Below, one piece after another: positions 7,164 to 15,113 of a DNA stretch of 24,069 bases (its first letter is position 1; each line of letters opens with the position of its first letter). Made by a program: the position numbers and the translations under genes. The notes under the pieces were generated by a model. That model had not been told where the DNA came from. It searched no databases and saw only the letters and a list, made by a program, of their open reading frames with translations. Source of the stretch: DASWIP01 sp036397635 (GTDB lineage Bacteria > Actinomycetota > AC-67); assembly GCA_036397635.1 (NCBI GenBank), contig DASWIP010000105.1, positions 1-24,069 of the forward strand. The letters are read 5' to 3'.

Positions 7164-10100
7164 ATGCGCCAGCGCTCGCTCTGCCCTGTCCTGATCGGCC
7201 GCGACGACCAGCTGTCGGCGCTGGAGGACGCGCTGCTCGCGGCCAACAGAGGCGAGCAGCGATTCGTGTTGCTGGAGGGCGAGGCCGGGATGGGCAAGAC
7301 TCGCCTGACCAGCGAGCTGATCCGGCGCGCCGAGCGCATCGGCAGCGAGGTCATCACCGGTGGCTGCACCCAGGCCGACGTCGGGCTCCCCTACCTGCCC
7401 TTCGTCGAGGCGCTGGGCAACTTCATCATGCACAACGAGCCCGGCGCGTTGCGCGCGCAACTCGGCGCAGCGGCGCGCGACCTCGGTCAACTGTTCCCCG
7501 TGCTCGCGGGCGACGACGCTGGCGCAGGGGACCGCGATCCAGCTCAAGCGAAGCTACGGTTGTTCGAAGCGATCGTCGCGCTGCTCGCGATCCCGGCCGC
7601 CGAACACGGCGCCCTGCTGGTGATCGAGGACGCGCACTGGATGGATCCGGCGAGCCGCGAGCTGCTCGACCATCTGATCCGGCGGACCGCGCGCGCACGC
7701 ATCATGATCCTGCTGACGATCCGGCCCGATGAGATCGATCGCAGGCATCCGATGCTGCCGTTCCTGCAAGGCTGGCGGCGTGCCGGCGCCGATCGGATCC
7801 GCTTGCCCCCGCTCGCCGACGACGCGCTCGCCACCATCGTCGCGACGATCCTCGAGAACCCCGAGGTCGATCAGCGTCTCGTGGACGTGCTGCGGGTTCG
7901 AGCCGACGGCAATCCTTTCGTGATCGAGGAGATGCTCAAGGAGGCGATCGATCGCGGGCAGACGGACTCGCAACAGGCGATATTGGGCATCCCAGAGACG
8001 GTGCGCGATGCGATCCTGCTGCGGCTCAGCCGATTGGATCCAGCCGCCGGCGACGCGTTGCACGCCGCCGCCGTGCTGGGACGACGGTTCGACTACGCGA
8101 CCCTTATTCGGGTCAGCGGGCTCGATGAGCAGACGGTTCACGACGCGATCAGCGAGGCGGTCGAGCAGCAACTGCTCGAAGCGGATCCGGCGGATCCGAA
8201 CGCGTTCCGCTGGCGGCACGCGCTAACCCAAGAGGCGATCTACGACGACATCATCGTCCCACGCCGACAGGCGCTGCACTCAAGAGCAGCAGACGTGCTC
8301 GGAACGCTCGCAGGTGTCCCCCCGGCTGATGTCGCCTATCACCTTCTTGGTGCCGGCCGGTTCGCCGAAGCGGTTCCGGTGTGCATCGCGGCAGCCGAGG
8401 ACGCGATACGGCAACTGGCCTTCCGGCAGGCGGCCGAGCTGCTCGAGCGGATCGCACCACACGTGACCGAGCCGGCCGCGCGGGCCGACCTCAACGTGCG
8501 GCTCGGCGAGGCGTGGTGGCGCAACGGGGAGAGCGCGACGTCCGAGGCGTACCTGTCCGAAGGGATCGTCGCCCTCGAGCAACTCGGCAGGACGATCGAA
8601 CTGGCGCGCCCACTGGTGATGCGCGGCCGGACCCGGTGGGAGCTGAACCGTTCCCCCGAGGCGCGCGCCGACTACGAACGCGCGCTCTCGATCATCGAGC
8701 CTGCCGGGCCCTCCGCGGATCTGGCGTTCGTGCTGCTCCGGATCGCGGGTCTGCACGCCTTCGATCTTCGCTTCGATCAGTGCCTCGATGCGGCGCGGCG
8801 AGCCGCCGAGGCCGCGCAAGCCGCCGGTGCGGATCTCGAGCGCATCTGGGCGGAAGTCTTCATCGCTTTCGGTCTGACCGGGCGCGGCGACGTAGACGAA
8901 GGGTGCGACCTGGCTTCGAGATGCTTCGAGGAAGCGCTATCGAAGGGCCACGTGTACGTCGCCTCCAACTGCGGCTACAACATCATGTGGACGACGGTGA
9001 ACATGATGTTGCCGGGCCTGGACCAAGTGCTGGCGCGAGCAGCTCGCCTCCCCGACGCGCTTCCTTACAGTGGGATGATGCTGATGACGCAGAGCTTCGT
9101 GGGGCGCGTGCAGGGCAGACTCGCCGCCTCTCTCCCGCCAGCCGCCGAGGCAACGGCCGAGCTGAAGCGGCTCGGGTTCGAGAAGTTCGCCTGGCGCGCC
9201 GAGCTGTCCGAGGTGGCGCTGCTGACCGAGCTCGGACGCGTCGACGAGGCTCGGATGCGCCTCCCCAACGATGTCCTGAACATCGACCGACAGGATCGTG
9301 CGTACCAGCTCGCGACCCTACTCCGCCTCGCGCTCGTCGACGGGAAGGCCGGCGACGTGCTGGATCTGGCTCGCGAAGTGGCTGCCGAGGCGGACACGTT
9401 GCTGACCCACCGCGAAACGGTAGGTCTCGCGATCGAAACCTTCGCGCGCGCGGGAGAGCTCGACGAGGGGCGCGCGCTCGCCGATCGATGCGCGCACGCG
9501 ACGTTCGCGCCGGGCAAGGCCTTCCTCGATCTCGGTGAGGCGCACCTACTGCTCGCCGAAGATCGAGCGACAGATGCGCTCGAGCGCGCCCGCCGCGCGG
9601 CTTCTGCGGCGAACGGCGCCAGCTTCGTCCTGCTCGAGCAGCGCGCGCGCATCGCCGAAGCGACGGCTCTGGCTGGGACCGACGAACGCGAAACCGCCAC
9701 CGAGCTGCTCGAGAAGATCGTGCGCGATGCTGCCGCGATCGATGCCGTCGCGATCGTGACCGAGGCGTTGCGAGCAGCGAGCGATGCCGGGCTCGAGGTA
9801 TCGGAAGCGCCGGTCTCCTCCGTCGAGCGGACCGTGCCGATCGGCGAGCGCTTGATCACGTCGATGTTCGCCGACGTGCGCAACTACACCGGGCTGACCG
9901 CGTCCACCCCGCCGCCCGAGATGGGTGAGCGCATCGCGACCCTGTACCGGTGGGCGAAGACCGAGGTCGAACGCAACGGTGGCGTGGTCAACAAGTTCGC
10001 AGGCGATGCGGTGATGGCGACGTTCAACATCGAAGGCGAAGCGTTGGATCACGTCGTTCAAGCCGTCCGAGCAGCGCTCGCCCTGCGCGACAAGGCCGCC

Positions 10101-10394
10101 CTGACCGAGCTGCCCGTGGGGATCGGGATCGCGGTCGGCCCGGCCGTCGTCGGCCACGTCGTCGAGGGCTTGGACATGATGGTGACCGGCGTGGCGACCA
10201 ACCTCGCCGCGCGACTGCAGACCGCGGCCGAGGAAGGCGAGATCCTGCTCAGCGACGAGGCGTACCGGCGTGCGGAAGCCTGGCTGACCGACCGCGGGCT
10301 GGCAGCCGGATCGGAGACGCTCACCCTCAAAGGCTTCGAGACTCCGCAGGTCGCGTACAGGATCCGCGCGCCCCGGGCAGCCGCGCGCGCCTAG
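7164..10394 (+). CDS. AAA-type ATPase / TPR-like / class III nucleotidyl cyclase, 1076 aa
   Basis: The N-terminus (about 8-330) is an AAA_16/STAND-type ATPase: Walker A GEAGMGKT at 39-46 (Lys45) and Walker B LLVIEDAH with Glu155-Asp156. Residues about 380-880 are all-helical, Ala/Leu/Arg-rich repeats typical of TPR-like scaffolds. Residues about 893-1070 form a class III cyclase domain: metal-binding Asp904 (FADVRNYT) and Asp948 (KFAGDAVMATF), and transition-state residues Asn1013 and Arg1017 (TNLAARLQ). The site seven residues before Asn1013, usually Asp or Thr and used for base recognition, is Met, so activity and ATP specificity are uncertain. The usual actinobacterial order is cyclase first; here it is last. 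No transmembrane segment is seen, so it is probably cytoplasmic. It lies 22 bp after ipdC and may be cotranscribed. Its stop shares CTAG with the opposing gene. Confidence 0.85.
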   Translation: MRQRSLCPVLIGRDDQLSALEDALLAANRGEQRFVLLEGEAGMGKTRLTSELIRRAERIGSEVITGGCTQADVGLPYLPFVEALGNFIMHNEPGALRAQLGAAARDLGQLFPVLAGDDAGAGDRDPAQAKLRLFEAIVALLAIPAAEHGALLVIEDAHWMDPASRELLDHLIRRTARARIMILLTIRPDEIDRRHPMLPFLQGWRRAGADRIRLPPLADDALATIVATILENPEVDQRLVDVLRVRADGNPFVIEEMLKEAIDRGQTDSQQAILGIPETVRDAILLRLSRLDPAAGDALHAAAVLGRRFDYATLIRVSGLDEQTVHDAISEAVEQQLLEADPADPNAFRWRHALTQEAIYDDIIVPRRQALHSRAADVLGTLAGVPPADVAYHLLGAGRFAEAVPVCIAAAEDAIRQLAFRQAAELLERIAPHVTEPAARADLNVRLGEAWWRNGESATSEAYLSEGIVALEQLGRTIELARPLVMRGRTRWELNRSPEARADYERALSIIEPAGPSADLAFVLLRIAGLHAFDLRFDQCLDAARRAAEAAQAAGADLERIWAEVFIAFGLTGRGDVDEGCDLASRCFEEALSKGHVYVASNCGYNIMWTTVNMMLPGLDQVLARAARLPDALPYSGMMLMTQSFVGRVQGRLAASLPPAAEATAELKRLGFEKFAWRAELSEVALLTELGRVDEARMRLPNDVLNIDRQDRAYQLATLLRLALVDGKAGDVLDLAREVAAEADTLLTHRETVGLAIETFARAGELDEGRALADRCAHATFAPGKAFLDLGEAHLLLAEDRATDALERARRAASAANGASFVLLEQRARIAEATALAGTDERETATELLEKIVRDAAAIDAVAIVTEALRAASDAGLEVSEAPVSSVERTVPIGERLITSMFADVRNYTGLTASTPPPEMGERIATLYRWAKTEVERNGGVVNKFAGDAVMATFNIEGEALDHVVQAVRAALALRDKAALTELPVGIGIAVGPAVVGHVVEGLDMMVTGVATNLAARLQTAAEEGEILLSDEAYRRAEAWLTDRGLAAGSETLTLKGFETPQVAYRIRAPRAAARA

Positions 10395-11119
10395 CGCAGC
10401 ACTTCGGCACCGTGGAAGCGCGCGCGCAACTGCTCGATCGTCTGCGAGAGCAAGGCGCGCTTCGGCAGGCCCAGCGCACGCAGCTCGTCGGCGATCGGAT
10501 GAGACCCGAGCCACAGCGTGGCGCCGCCAAGACGCCCGCGGATCTGCACGCCCTCTGACTCCCACAACGTGCGCCGCAAGACGCCGTCCAGATAGGTGTA
10601 GGTCGGTGGCATGCGCGCGGGGATCGGGATCGGCCCGCCGTCCACGACGCGCAGCCGAAGGACGTCCTGGTCGTCGATCCTCAGCTCACACGCCGTGACA
10701 CCGCCGCTCGAACGGATGTCGATCGAGGCCATCACCTTCGGGTAGCCCCAGAGCGCGCGCCCGGCCTCCAGCGTGAACGCCTGATCCACCGGGAGGTGGT
10801 GGACGTACACACCGACGCGGCTGCGCGCGACATCCAGCGAGTGCCGCCACGCCGGCTCGTCGGCAGCATCGTGTTCTCGCACGAGCACCGTCACGCCGAC
10901 CTCGTTGTACGAGTCGAGGTCCGAATCGACGTACCGCACGAACGGGATCGTGACCAGCGCGCGCCCGGGGACCGGCTGTGCCACCTGCAGCGGCGTGTGC
11001 GCGATCATCGCCTGCGCGCGCGCGGCGGGAACCAAGAACGAGGCGGCCCACGACGACGCTTGCCGGACCTCGACCGGGAACGTCAGCTGCCGGCCCTGGA
11101 TCGTGACCGAGGGGAACAT
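10391..11119 (-). CDS. Acetoacetate decarboxylase family protein
   Basis: The 242-residue product has the acetoacetate decarboxylase superfamily layout: an N-terminal SFLVPA strand, VPGRALVTIPFVRYVDSDL, the YNEV segment (Glu73) and GRALWGYPKVMA, whose Lys128 sits where the Schiff-base lysine of the decarboxylase lies. Many members act as hydratases, cyclases or aldolases on keto acids, so substrate and reaction are not determined; a steroid-derived keto acid is possible from context only. The ATG at 11119 lies 1 bp after the stop of the upstream PIN toxin gene, so it appears to be the third gene of the toxin-antitoxin transcript. Its stop overlaps that of the cyclase gene on the other strand. 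Confidence 0.8.
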   Translation of the reverse strand: MFPSVTIQGRQLTFPVEVRQASSWAASFLVPAARAQAMIAHTPLQVAQPVPGRALVTIPFVRYVDSDLDSYNEVGVTVLVREHDAADEPAWRHSLDVARSRVGVYVHHLPVDQAFTLEAGRALWGYPKVMASIDIRSSGGVTACELRIDDQDVLRLRVVDGGPIPIPARMPPTYTYLDGVLRRTLWESEGVQIRGRLGGATLWLGSHPIADELRALGLPKRALLSQTIEQLRARFHGAEVLR

Positions 11120-11120
11120 C

Positions 11121-11555
11121 TCAGGCTCCCGGCTCGATGGCGAACGGACTCACAACCCTGGTTTCCCCGAACGCCATCCCATGCTGCAGATCTTCGGTCA
11201 AGAGCTGCTCGCATCCCATCGACTGCGCGGCTGCGACGATCAGCGCGTCCCAGAAGGAGATCTCGTAGCGCTGCTCGATCCGCCATGCGGCTTCCTGCAA
11301 CGCGGCATCCAACGCGAGCGGCCTCCAGGTCATGAAGTCGCGCACGTCGTCCTTGGCTTCGTCTGGATCGAGCCCCGGCGTCAGCTTGCGGGTGACCGTG
11401 ACGTAGTACTCGTGCAGCACCTGCATGCTGCATCGCCCCCGGCCCGTGCGCCACAGGTGATCCAGCCATGCTCGCGCGCGGGGTTGCTTCCGGCCTTCCG
11501 AGGCATCACGCGCGTAGACGAGAACGTTGGTGTCAACGAAGACCGACACGGTCAT
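11121..11555 (-). CDS. vapC: PIN-domain ribonuclease toxin (VapC-like)
   Basis: This 144-residue PIN-domain protein retains the four acidic residues of the metal site: Asp8 (FVDTNVLVYARD), Glu49 (QVLHEYY), Asp103 (SFWDALIVAAA) and Asp122 (LTEDLQHG). Such proteins cleave tRNA or other RNA and are neutralised by the cognate antitoxin. The start ATG at 11555 lies 23 bp inside the antitoxin gene, the normal coupled arrangement. The subtype with D-x-N and SFWDALI is widespread in soil actinobacteria. All catalytic residues are present, so it should be active when not bound by antitoxin. Confidence 0.88.
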   Translation of the reverse strand: MTVSVFVDTNVLVYARDASEGRKQPRARAWLDHLWRTGRGRCSMQVLHEYYVTVTRKLTPGLDPDEAKDDVRDFMTWRPLALDAALQEAAWRIEQRYEISFWDALIVAAAQSMGCEQLLTEDLQHGMAFGETRVVSPFAIEPGA

Positions 11556-11772
11556 GGACCTCGTCCCGGGCAGGGTACCGTCCCCGCTTCTTCAGCTGCT
11601 TGGTCCCTCGCGCGAAGTAACGCGCCCGGGCTGCCTCGTAATCCTCATCGCTGCGCATCCGCTCGCGGAGAACGTCGCGGATCAAGCGGGACACGCTGAC
11701 CTCACGGCGAGCAGCTTCGAGCCGGGCCCACCGGGCAGTCTCCTCGTCCATGGTCACCGTGATGTTCTTCAT
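11533..11772 (-). CDS. Ribbon-helix-helix antitoxin (CopG/Arc-type) of the PIN toxin
   Basis: This small 79-residue protein begins MKNITVTMDEETARWARLEA, the N-terminal beta-strand and first helix of a ribbon-helix-helix DNA-binding domain, followed by REVSVSRLIRDVLRERM as the second helix. The basic, charged tail after residue 50 would wrap the toxin. It overlaps the toxin start by 23 bp. It should dimerise and bind its own operator, and the 33-bp palindrome that begins at the base next to its ATG is the obvious target. Confidence 0.85.
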   Translation of the reverse strand: MKNITVTMDEETARWARLEAARREVSVSRLIRDVLRERMRSDEDYEAARARYFARGTKQLKKRGRYPARDEVHDRVGLR

Positions 11773-11805
11773 GACACGATTCTCGTGTTACACGAGCTTC
11801 GTGTC
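11773..11805. promoter_or_regulatory. 33-bp nested palindrome, antitoxin autoregulatory operator
   Basis: The outer arms GACACGA (11773-11779) and TCGTGTC (11799-11805) pair perfectly. The inner arms CTCGTGT (11782-11788) and ACACGAG (11790-11796) also pair perfectly around one base. Only the two-base spacers and the centre break the symmetry. The site touches the antitoxin ATG at 11772. Repeated ACACGA/TCGTGT half-sites fit cooperative binding of ribbon-helix-helix dimers. Confidence 0.75.
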
Positions 11806-11819
11806 AAGGGGAAAAGAGC

Positions 11820-12968
11820 TCAGACGCGCTCGATGATGGTGACGTTGGCCTGGCCGCCGCCCTCGCACATGGTCTGCAGGCCGTAGCGCCCGCCCGAGCG
11901 CTCCAGCTCATGCAGCAACGTGGTCATCAGCCGCGCGCCGGTCGCCCCGATCGGGTGCCCGAGCGCGATCGCGCCGCCGTTGACGTTGACCTTGTTCAGG
12001 TCGGCATTCGTCTCGCGCTGCCACGCGAGCACCACCGGCGCGAACGCTTCGTTGATCTCGACCAGATCGATGTCATCCAGCGACATGCCCGTGCGCTCCA
12101 GGGCGAACGCGGTCGCATTGATCGGCGCTGTCAACATGAGGATCGGGTCGGCGCCCCGCACGCCGAGGAAGTGGATGCGCGCGCGCGGCGTCAGACCGTG
12201 CTGCTCGATCGCCTTCTCGTTCGCAACCAGCACCGCGGCTGATGCGTCGTTGGTCGGCGACGAGACCGCCGCGGTCAGGTACTTCGCGCCGGGCAGCAGC
12301 GGCAGCGACGCCATCTTCTCGAGCGAGGTGTCGCGCGGCCCCTCATCCGCGGTCATCTCGCCGAACGGCACGATCTCGCGGTCGAACCGGCCCTCGGCCT
12401 GCGCGCGGCGCGCACGTGTGTGGCTCTCGAGCGCGAACTCCTCCATCTCGAGCCGGCTGATACCCCACTTCTCGGCGATCATCTCGGCGCCGTGGAACTG
12501 GCTGACCGGCTCGGTGTTGTAGCGCGCGACCCAGCCCTTGGAACCGTGGAACGCGTGGGGCAAGCCCATCTCCTTGCCGACCTTGGACGCGGTCGAGATC
12601 GGGATCATGGACATGTTCTGCACGCCGCCGGCGACCACCATGTCCATGGTGCCGCTCATGACGGCCTGCGCGGCGAAGTGCACGGCTTGCTGCGACGAGC
12701 CGCATTGCCGGTCGATCGTCACGCCGGGCACCTCGTCGGGGAACCCGGCGGCCAGCCAGGCCGTGCGCGCGATGTCGCCGGCCTGCGGCCCGAGCTGGTC
12801 GATCGCGCCGAAGATCACGTCGTCCACCGCAGCCGGATCGATCCCCGCGCGGTCCACCAGCGCGCGCAGGGCATGCGCGCCAAGGTCGGCCGGATGCACC
12901 TGCGAGAGCGAGCCGCCGCGCTTGCCCACCGGGGTCCTGCACGCTTCAACGATGTATGCCTCGGTCAT
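11820..12968 (-). CDS. fadA6: FadA6-type thiolase (HIP degradation)
   Basis: This 382-residue thiolase has a complete active site: nucleophile Cys89 (IDRQCGSSQQAVHFAAQA), His338 (NGGAIALGHPIGATG) and Cys368 (QTMCEGGGQANVTIIERV). Overall sequence, including RTPVGKRGGSLSQVHPADLG, FHGAEMIAEKWGISRLEME and INEAFAPVVLAW, resembles mycobacterial FadA6 (Rv3556c) more than FadA5, which ends MCAGG. FadA6 performs thiolytic cleavage in the breakdown of the ring-C/D product after ring opening. The start ATG has a GAGGTGAT ribosome site about 7 bp upstream. It is third in the DUF35-ltp-fadA6 operon, 6 bp after the ltp stop, and so lies downstream of the palindromic operator at 14592. Substrate chain length cannot be read from sequence. 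Confidence 0.85.
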   Translation of the reverse strand: MTEAYIVEACRTPVGKRGGSLSQVHPADLGAHALRALVDRAGIDPAAVDDVIFGAIDQLGPQAGDIARTAWLAAGFPDEVPGVTIDRQCGSSQQAVHFAAQAVMSGTMDMVVAGGVQNMSMIPISTASKVGKEMGLPHAFHGSKGWVARYNTEPVSQFHGAEMIAEKWGISRLEMEEFALESHTRARRAQAEGRFDREIVPFGEMTADEGPRDTSLEKMASLPLLPGAKYLTAAVSSPTNDASAAVLVANEKAIEQHGLTPRARIHFLGVRGADPILMLTAPINATAFALERTGMSLDDIDLVEINEAFAPVVLAWQRETNADLNKVNVNGGAIALGHPIGATGARLMTTLLHELERSGGRYGLQTMCEGGGQANVTIIERV

Positions 12969-12974
12969 CCCAGA

Positions 12975-14162
12975 TCACCTCACGCAGATAACGGCAGAGC
13001 CGTGCCCGAACAATCCTTGGTTGATGCTCAATCCCACTCTAGCGCCCTCAACCTGGCGTCCCTGCGCCTGCCCGCGAAGCTGCCACGTCAACTCACACAC
13101 CTGCGCGATCGCCTGCGCCGGCACCGCCTCGCCGAAGCACGCGAGCCCGCCCGATGGGTTCACGGGGATGCGCCCACCCAGCGCCGTGTCCCCGTCGTTG
13201 ATCAGGCGCTCGGCCTCCCCTTGCTTGCACAGGCCGATGTTCTCGTACCAATCCAGCTCGAGTGCCGTGGACAGGTCGTAGACCTCCGCGAGGTCCAGAT
13301 CCTCGGGCCCGATCCCGGCCTCCTGGTACGCCGCGTGCGCGATCGCATCCCGGAACAGCCGCTCTGGCGGCGCCGCGACCGCGGCCGAGTCGGTCGCGAG
13401 GTACGGCATCTCGATGATCGTCTGCGGATAGGTCGGCGTGATCGTCGACACCGCCGAGACTCGGACCGGATCGGCACCGCGCGACCGCGCATACTCGAGG
13501 CTCGACAGCACGACCGCAGCCGCGCCGTCGGAGGTCGTGCAGACCTGCAGCAGCCGCAACGGATCGGAGACCATGGGCGAGGCCAGCACGTCCTCGACCG
13601 TCACCTCCTTGCGGTAGCGCGCCCGTGGGTTCGACAGGCCGTGCTTCGCGTTCTTGATCTTCACCAGTGCCCAGTCGCGCTCGGTCGAGCCGTATAGCTC
13701 CATGCGCCTGCGCGCGTAGAACGCAAAGTAGGTGGGGTTGGTCGCGCCGAGCAGCCGGAAGCGCAACCAGTCCGCGTCGGTGCGCCGCTCCCCGCCCGAG
13801 GGGGCGAGGAAGCCCTTCGGCGTCGTGTCGGCGCCGACGACCAGCGCGACGTCGCTCAGCCCCGCCAGGATGCGCGCGCGCGCCACATCGATCGCCTGCG
13901 CGCCCGAGGCGCACGCCGCGTAGCAGGTTGCGACGCGCGCGCCGTTCCACCCCAGCGCCTGCGCGATCGTCGAGCCGGCCACGTACCCCGGGTACCCGTT
14001 GCGGACCGTCTCGCCGCCGGCGATGAACTGCACGTCCCGCCAGTCGACGCCGGCGTCGGCGAGGGCCCCGCGCGCAGCCTCGACGCCGTAGGAGGCGAAG
14101 TACCGGCCCTCCTTGCCCCACGCCGTCATCCCGGCGCCGAGGATCGCGACCTCGTTGCTCAC
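12975..14162 (-). CDS. SCPx/Ltp-type thiolase-fold protein, Ltp2-like aldolase candidate
   Basis: The start is GTG 14162, overlapping the DUF35 stop (GTGA); a longer in-frame reading runs through the DUF35 and Nudix genes and is spurious. The 395-residue protein has the thiolase fold with Cys84 (CYAACASGAQAIDVAR), but the catalytic GHP histidine motif is replaced by GGLACFGEAVPAQ. The same loss occurs in mycobacterial Ltp2, and the C-terminal half (AEVYDLSTALE, IGLCKQGEAERLINDGD, GGRIPVNPSGG) follows Ltp2. Ltp2 with the DUF35 domain of ChsH2 is an aldolase that releases propionyl-CoA from the steroid side chain. A retro-aldol role with the adjacent DUF35 protein is therefore likely, and Claisen thiolase chemistry unlikely. 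Other Ltp families are possible, so I give no symbol. Confidence 0.8.
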   Translation of the reverse strand: MSNEVAILGAGMTAWGKEGRYFASYGVEAARGALADAGVDWRDVQFIAGGETVRNGYPGYVAGSTIAQALGWNGARVATCYAACASGAQAIDVARARILAGLSDVALVVGADTTPKGFLAPSGGERRTDADWLRFRLLGATNPTYFAFYARRRMELYGSTERDWALVKIKNAKHGLSNPRARYRKEVTVEDVLASPMVSDPLRLLQVCTTSDGAAAVVLSSLEYARSRGADPVRVSAVSTITPTYPQTIIEMPYLATDSAAVAAPPERLFRDAIAHAAYQEAGIGPEDLDLAEVYDLSTALELDWYENIGLCKQGEAERLINDGDTALGGRIPVNPSGGLACFGEAVPAQAIAQVCELTWQLRGQAQGRQVEGARVGLSINQGLFGHGSAVICVR

Positions 14163-14578
14163 GGCACCGGCCTCCACTTCCAGACCACCTCGTCCGAGCC
14201 GGGGATCACCGGCTCGACTACCAGCTCGACGGGCATCCCGACGGTCAGCGCATCGAGATCGGCGCCGTCGGCGATCTTGCCGAGCACAACCAGCTGCTCG
14301 CGCGCCAGCTCGACCGCCGCGACGCCGTACGGCTCGTACGGATCGGGCGACACCGCCGGCGGCGGCGGCGCGTAGTGGTTGATCGTGTAGGACCAGATCG
14401 TGCCGGTGCGGCTCAGCTCGACGCGCTCCAGATCGGTACCGTCGCACGCGGGGTTCGGACAGAAGACCGCGGTCGGCGGGAATAGGTAGGTTCCGCAGGT
14501 CGAGCAGCGCGCGCCGACAAGGCTCGGCTGGTCGGTGGTTGTGAACCAGCCGTCGACGGCTGGGGCGGCATCCGGCAT
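14159..14578 (-). CDS. DUF35 OB-fold zinc-ribbon protein, partner of the Ltp-type protein
   Basis: The 139-residue protein has an N-terminal rubredoxin-like zinc ribbon with two Cys pairs (CSTC and CPNPAC, residues about 24-45), followed by an OB-fold beta-barrel (GTIWSYTINHYAPP, GVAAVELAREQLVVLGKI, VGMPVELVVEPV). DUF35 proteins bind acyl-CoA and activate thiolase-fold partners, as ChsH2 does for Ltp2. Here it is a separate small gene that overlaps the ltp gene by 4 bp, so a 1:1 complex is likely. Its ATG is 13 bp from the palindromic operator at 14592-14606, which makes it the first gene of the operon. Confidence 0.85.
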   Translation of the reverse strand: MPDAAPAVDGWFTTTDQPSLVGARCSTCGTYLFPPTAVFCPNPACDGTDLERVELSRTGTIWSYTINHYAPPPPAVSPDPYEPYGVAAVELAREQLVVLGKIADGADLDALTVGMPVELVVEPVIPGSDEVVWKWRPVP

Positions 14579-14591
14579 CGACCCATTGTTC

Positions 14592-14606
14592 CTGACGGTC
14601 CGTCAG
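14592..14606. promoter_or_regulatory. 15-bp palindromic operator CTGACGGTCCGTCAG between divergent operons
   Basis: This perfect palindrome of arms CTGACGG and CCGTCAG lies 13 bp before the DUF35 ATG (minus) and 54 bp before the Nudix GTG (plus). It is identical to the copy at 18280. Its close spacing to the DUF35 start suggests direct repression of DUF35-ltp-fadA6; control of the Nudix-oxidase pair from the other side is possible. Confidence 0.7.
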
Positions 14607-14660
14607 AAGTAAAACGGTCACATCCCGCGCGGTAGGCTTCACGGTTTGGAGGAGCGGCGA

Positions 14661-15113
14661 GTGGCGGAGCAAGCGATGCGGTTGGGGGCGTACGCCCTGT
14701 GCCTGGACGGTGGCGACCGCCTGCTGCTCGCGCGCGTGAGCGAGGGGCGCGACGCAGGAGCCTGGACCCTTCCCGGCGGCGGCATCAACCAGGGGGAATC
14801 CCCGGACCTCGCGGTCGTGCGCGAGTTCCGGGAAGAGACCGGGCTCCAGCCGCGCACCGTGCACGGCGTCATGGGCATCTATTCGAAGGTTTATGAGGAC
14901 CATCGCGGACCTCACGCGACGTTCCACCACGTCGGCATCGTGTATAGGGTCACGGCGGACGGTGAACCGCTGCCCGAGGCCGACGGTTCGACGGACCTGT
15001 CGGCATGGTTCAGCAGGGAGGAGATCCGGCAGATCCCGCTGACGCCACTGGGCGAGTTCGGATGCTCGATGGCGTGGCCGTCGTCCGCCACGTACGAGGG
15101 GGAACGATCATGA
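14661..15113 (+). CDS. Nudix hydrolase
   Basis: The GTG at 14661 is preferred because GGAGGAG ends 6 bp before it; an in-frame TTG at 14646 overlaps that ribosome site. The 150-residue protein contains an exact Nudix box (G-x5-E-x7-RE-x2-EE-x-G) at residues 40-62, reading GGINQGE...REFREETGL, so the metal-binding glutamates are present. The family hydrolyses nucleoside diphosphates linked to another group; the substrate is not predictable. The stop overlaps the ATG of the flavin oxidase gene (ATGA), so the two are translationally coupled. An oxidised nucleotide or flavin/NAD-derived substrate is speculation. Confidence 0.85.
   Translation: MAEQAMRLGAYALCLDGGDRLLLARVSEGRDAGAWTLPGGGINQGESPDLAVVREFREETGLQPRTVHGVMGIYSKVYEDHRGPHATFHHVGIVYRVTADGEPLPEADGSTDLSAWFSREEIRQIPLTPLGEFGCSMAWPSSATYEGERS

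Noticed and set aside
8381..9538. Long plus-strand open frame within the cyclase gene
   Set aside because: Arg/Ala/Gly-rich shadow frame; the cyclase reading has clear Walker and catalytic motifs.
14163..14930. In-frame N-terminal extension of the Ltp-like gene
   Set aside because: It would run through the DUF35 and Nudix genes, which are both well supported; the GTG at 14162 with a 4-bp overlap is the natural start.
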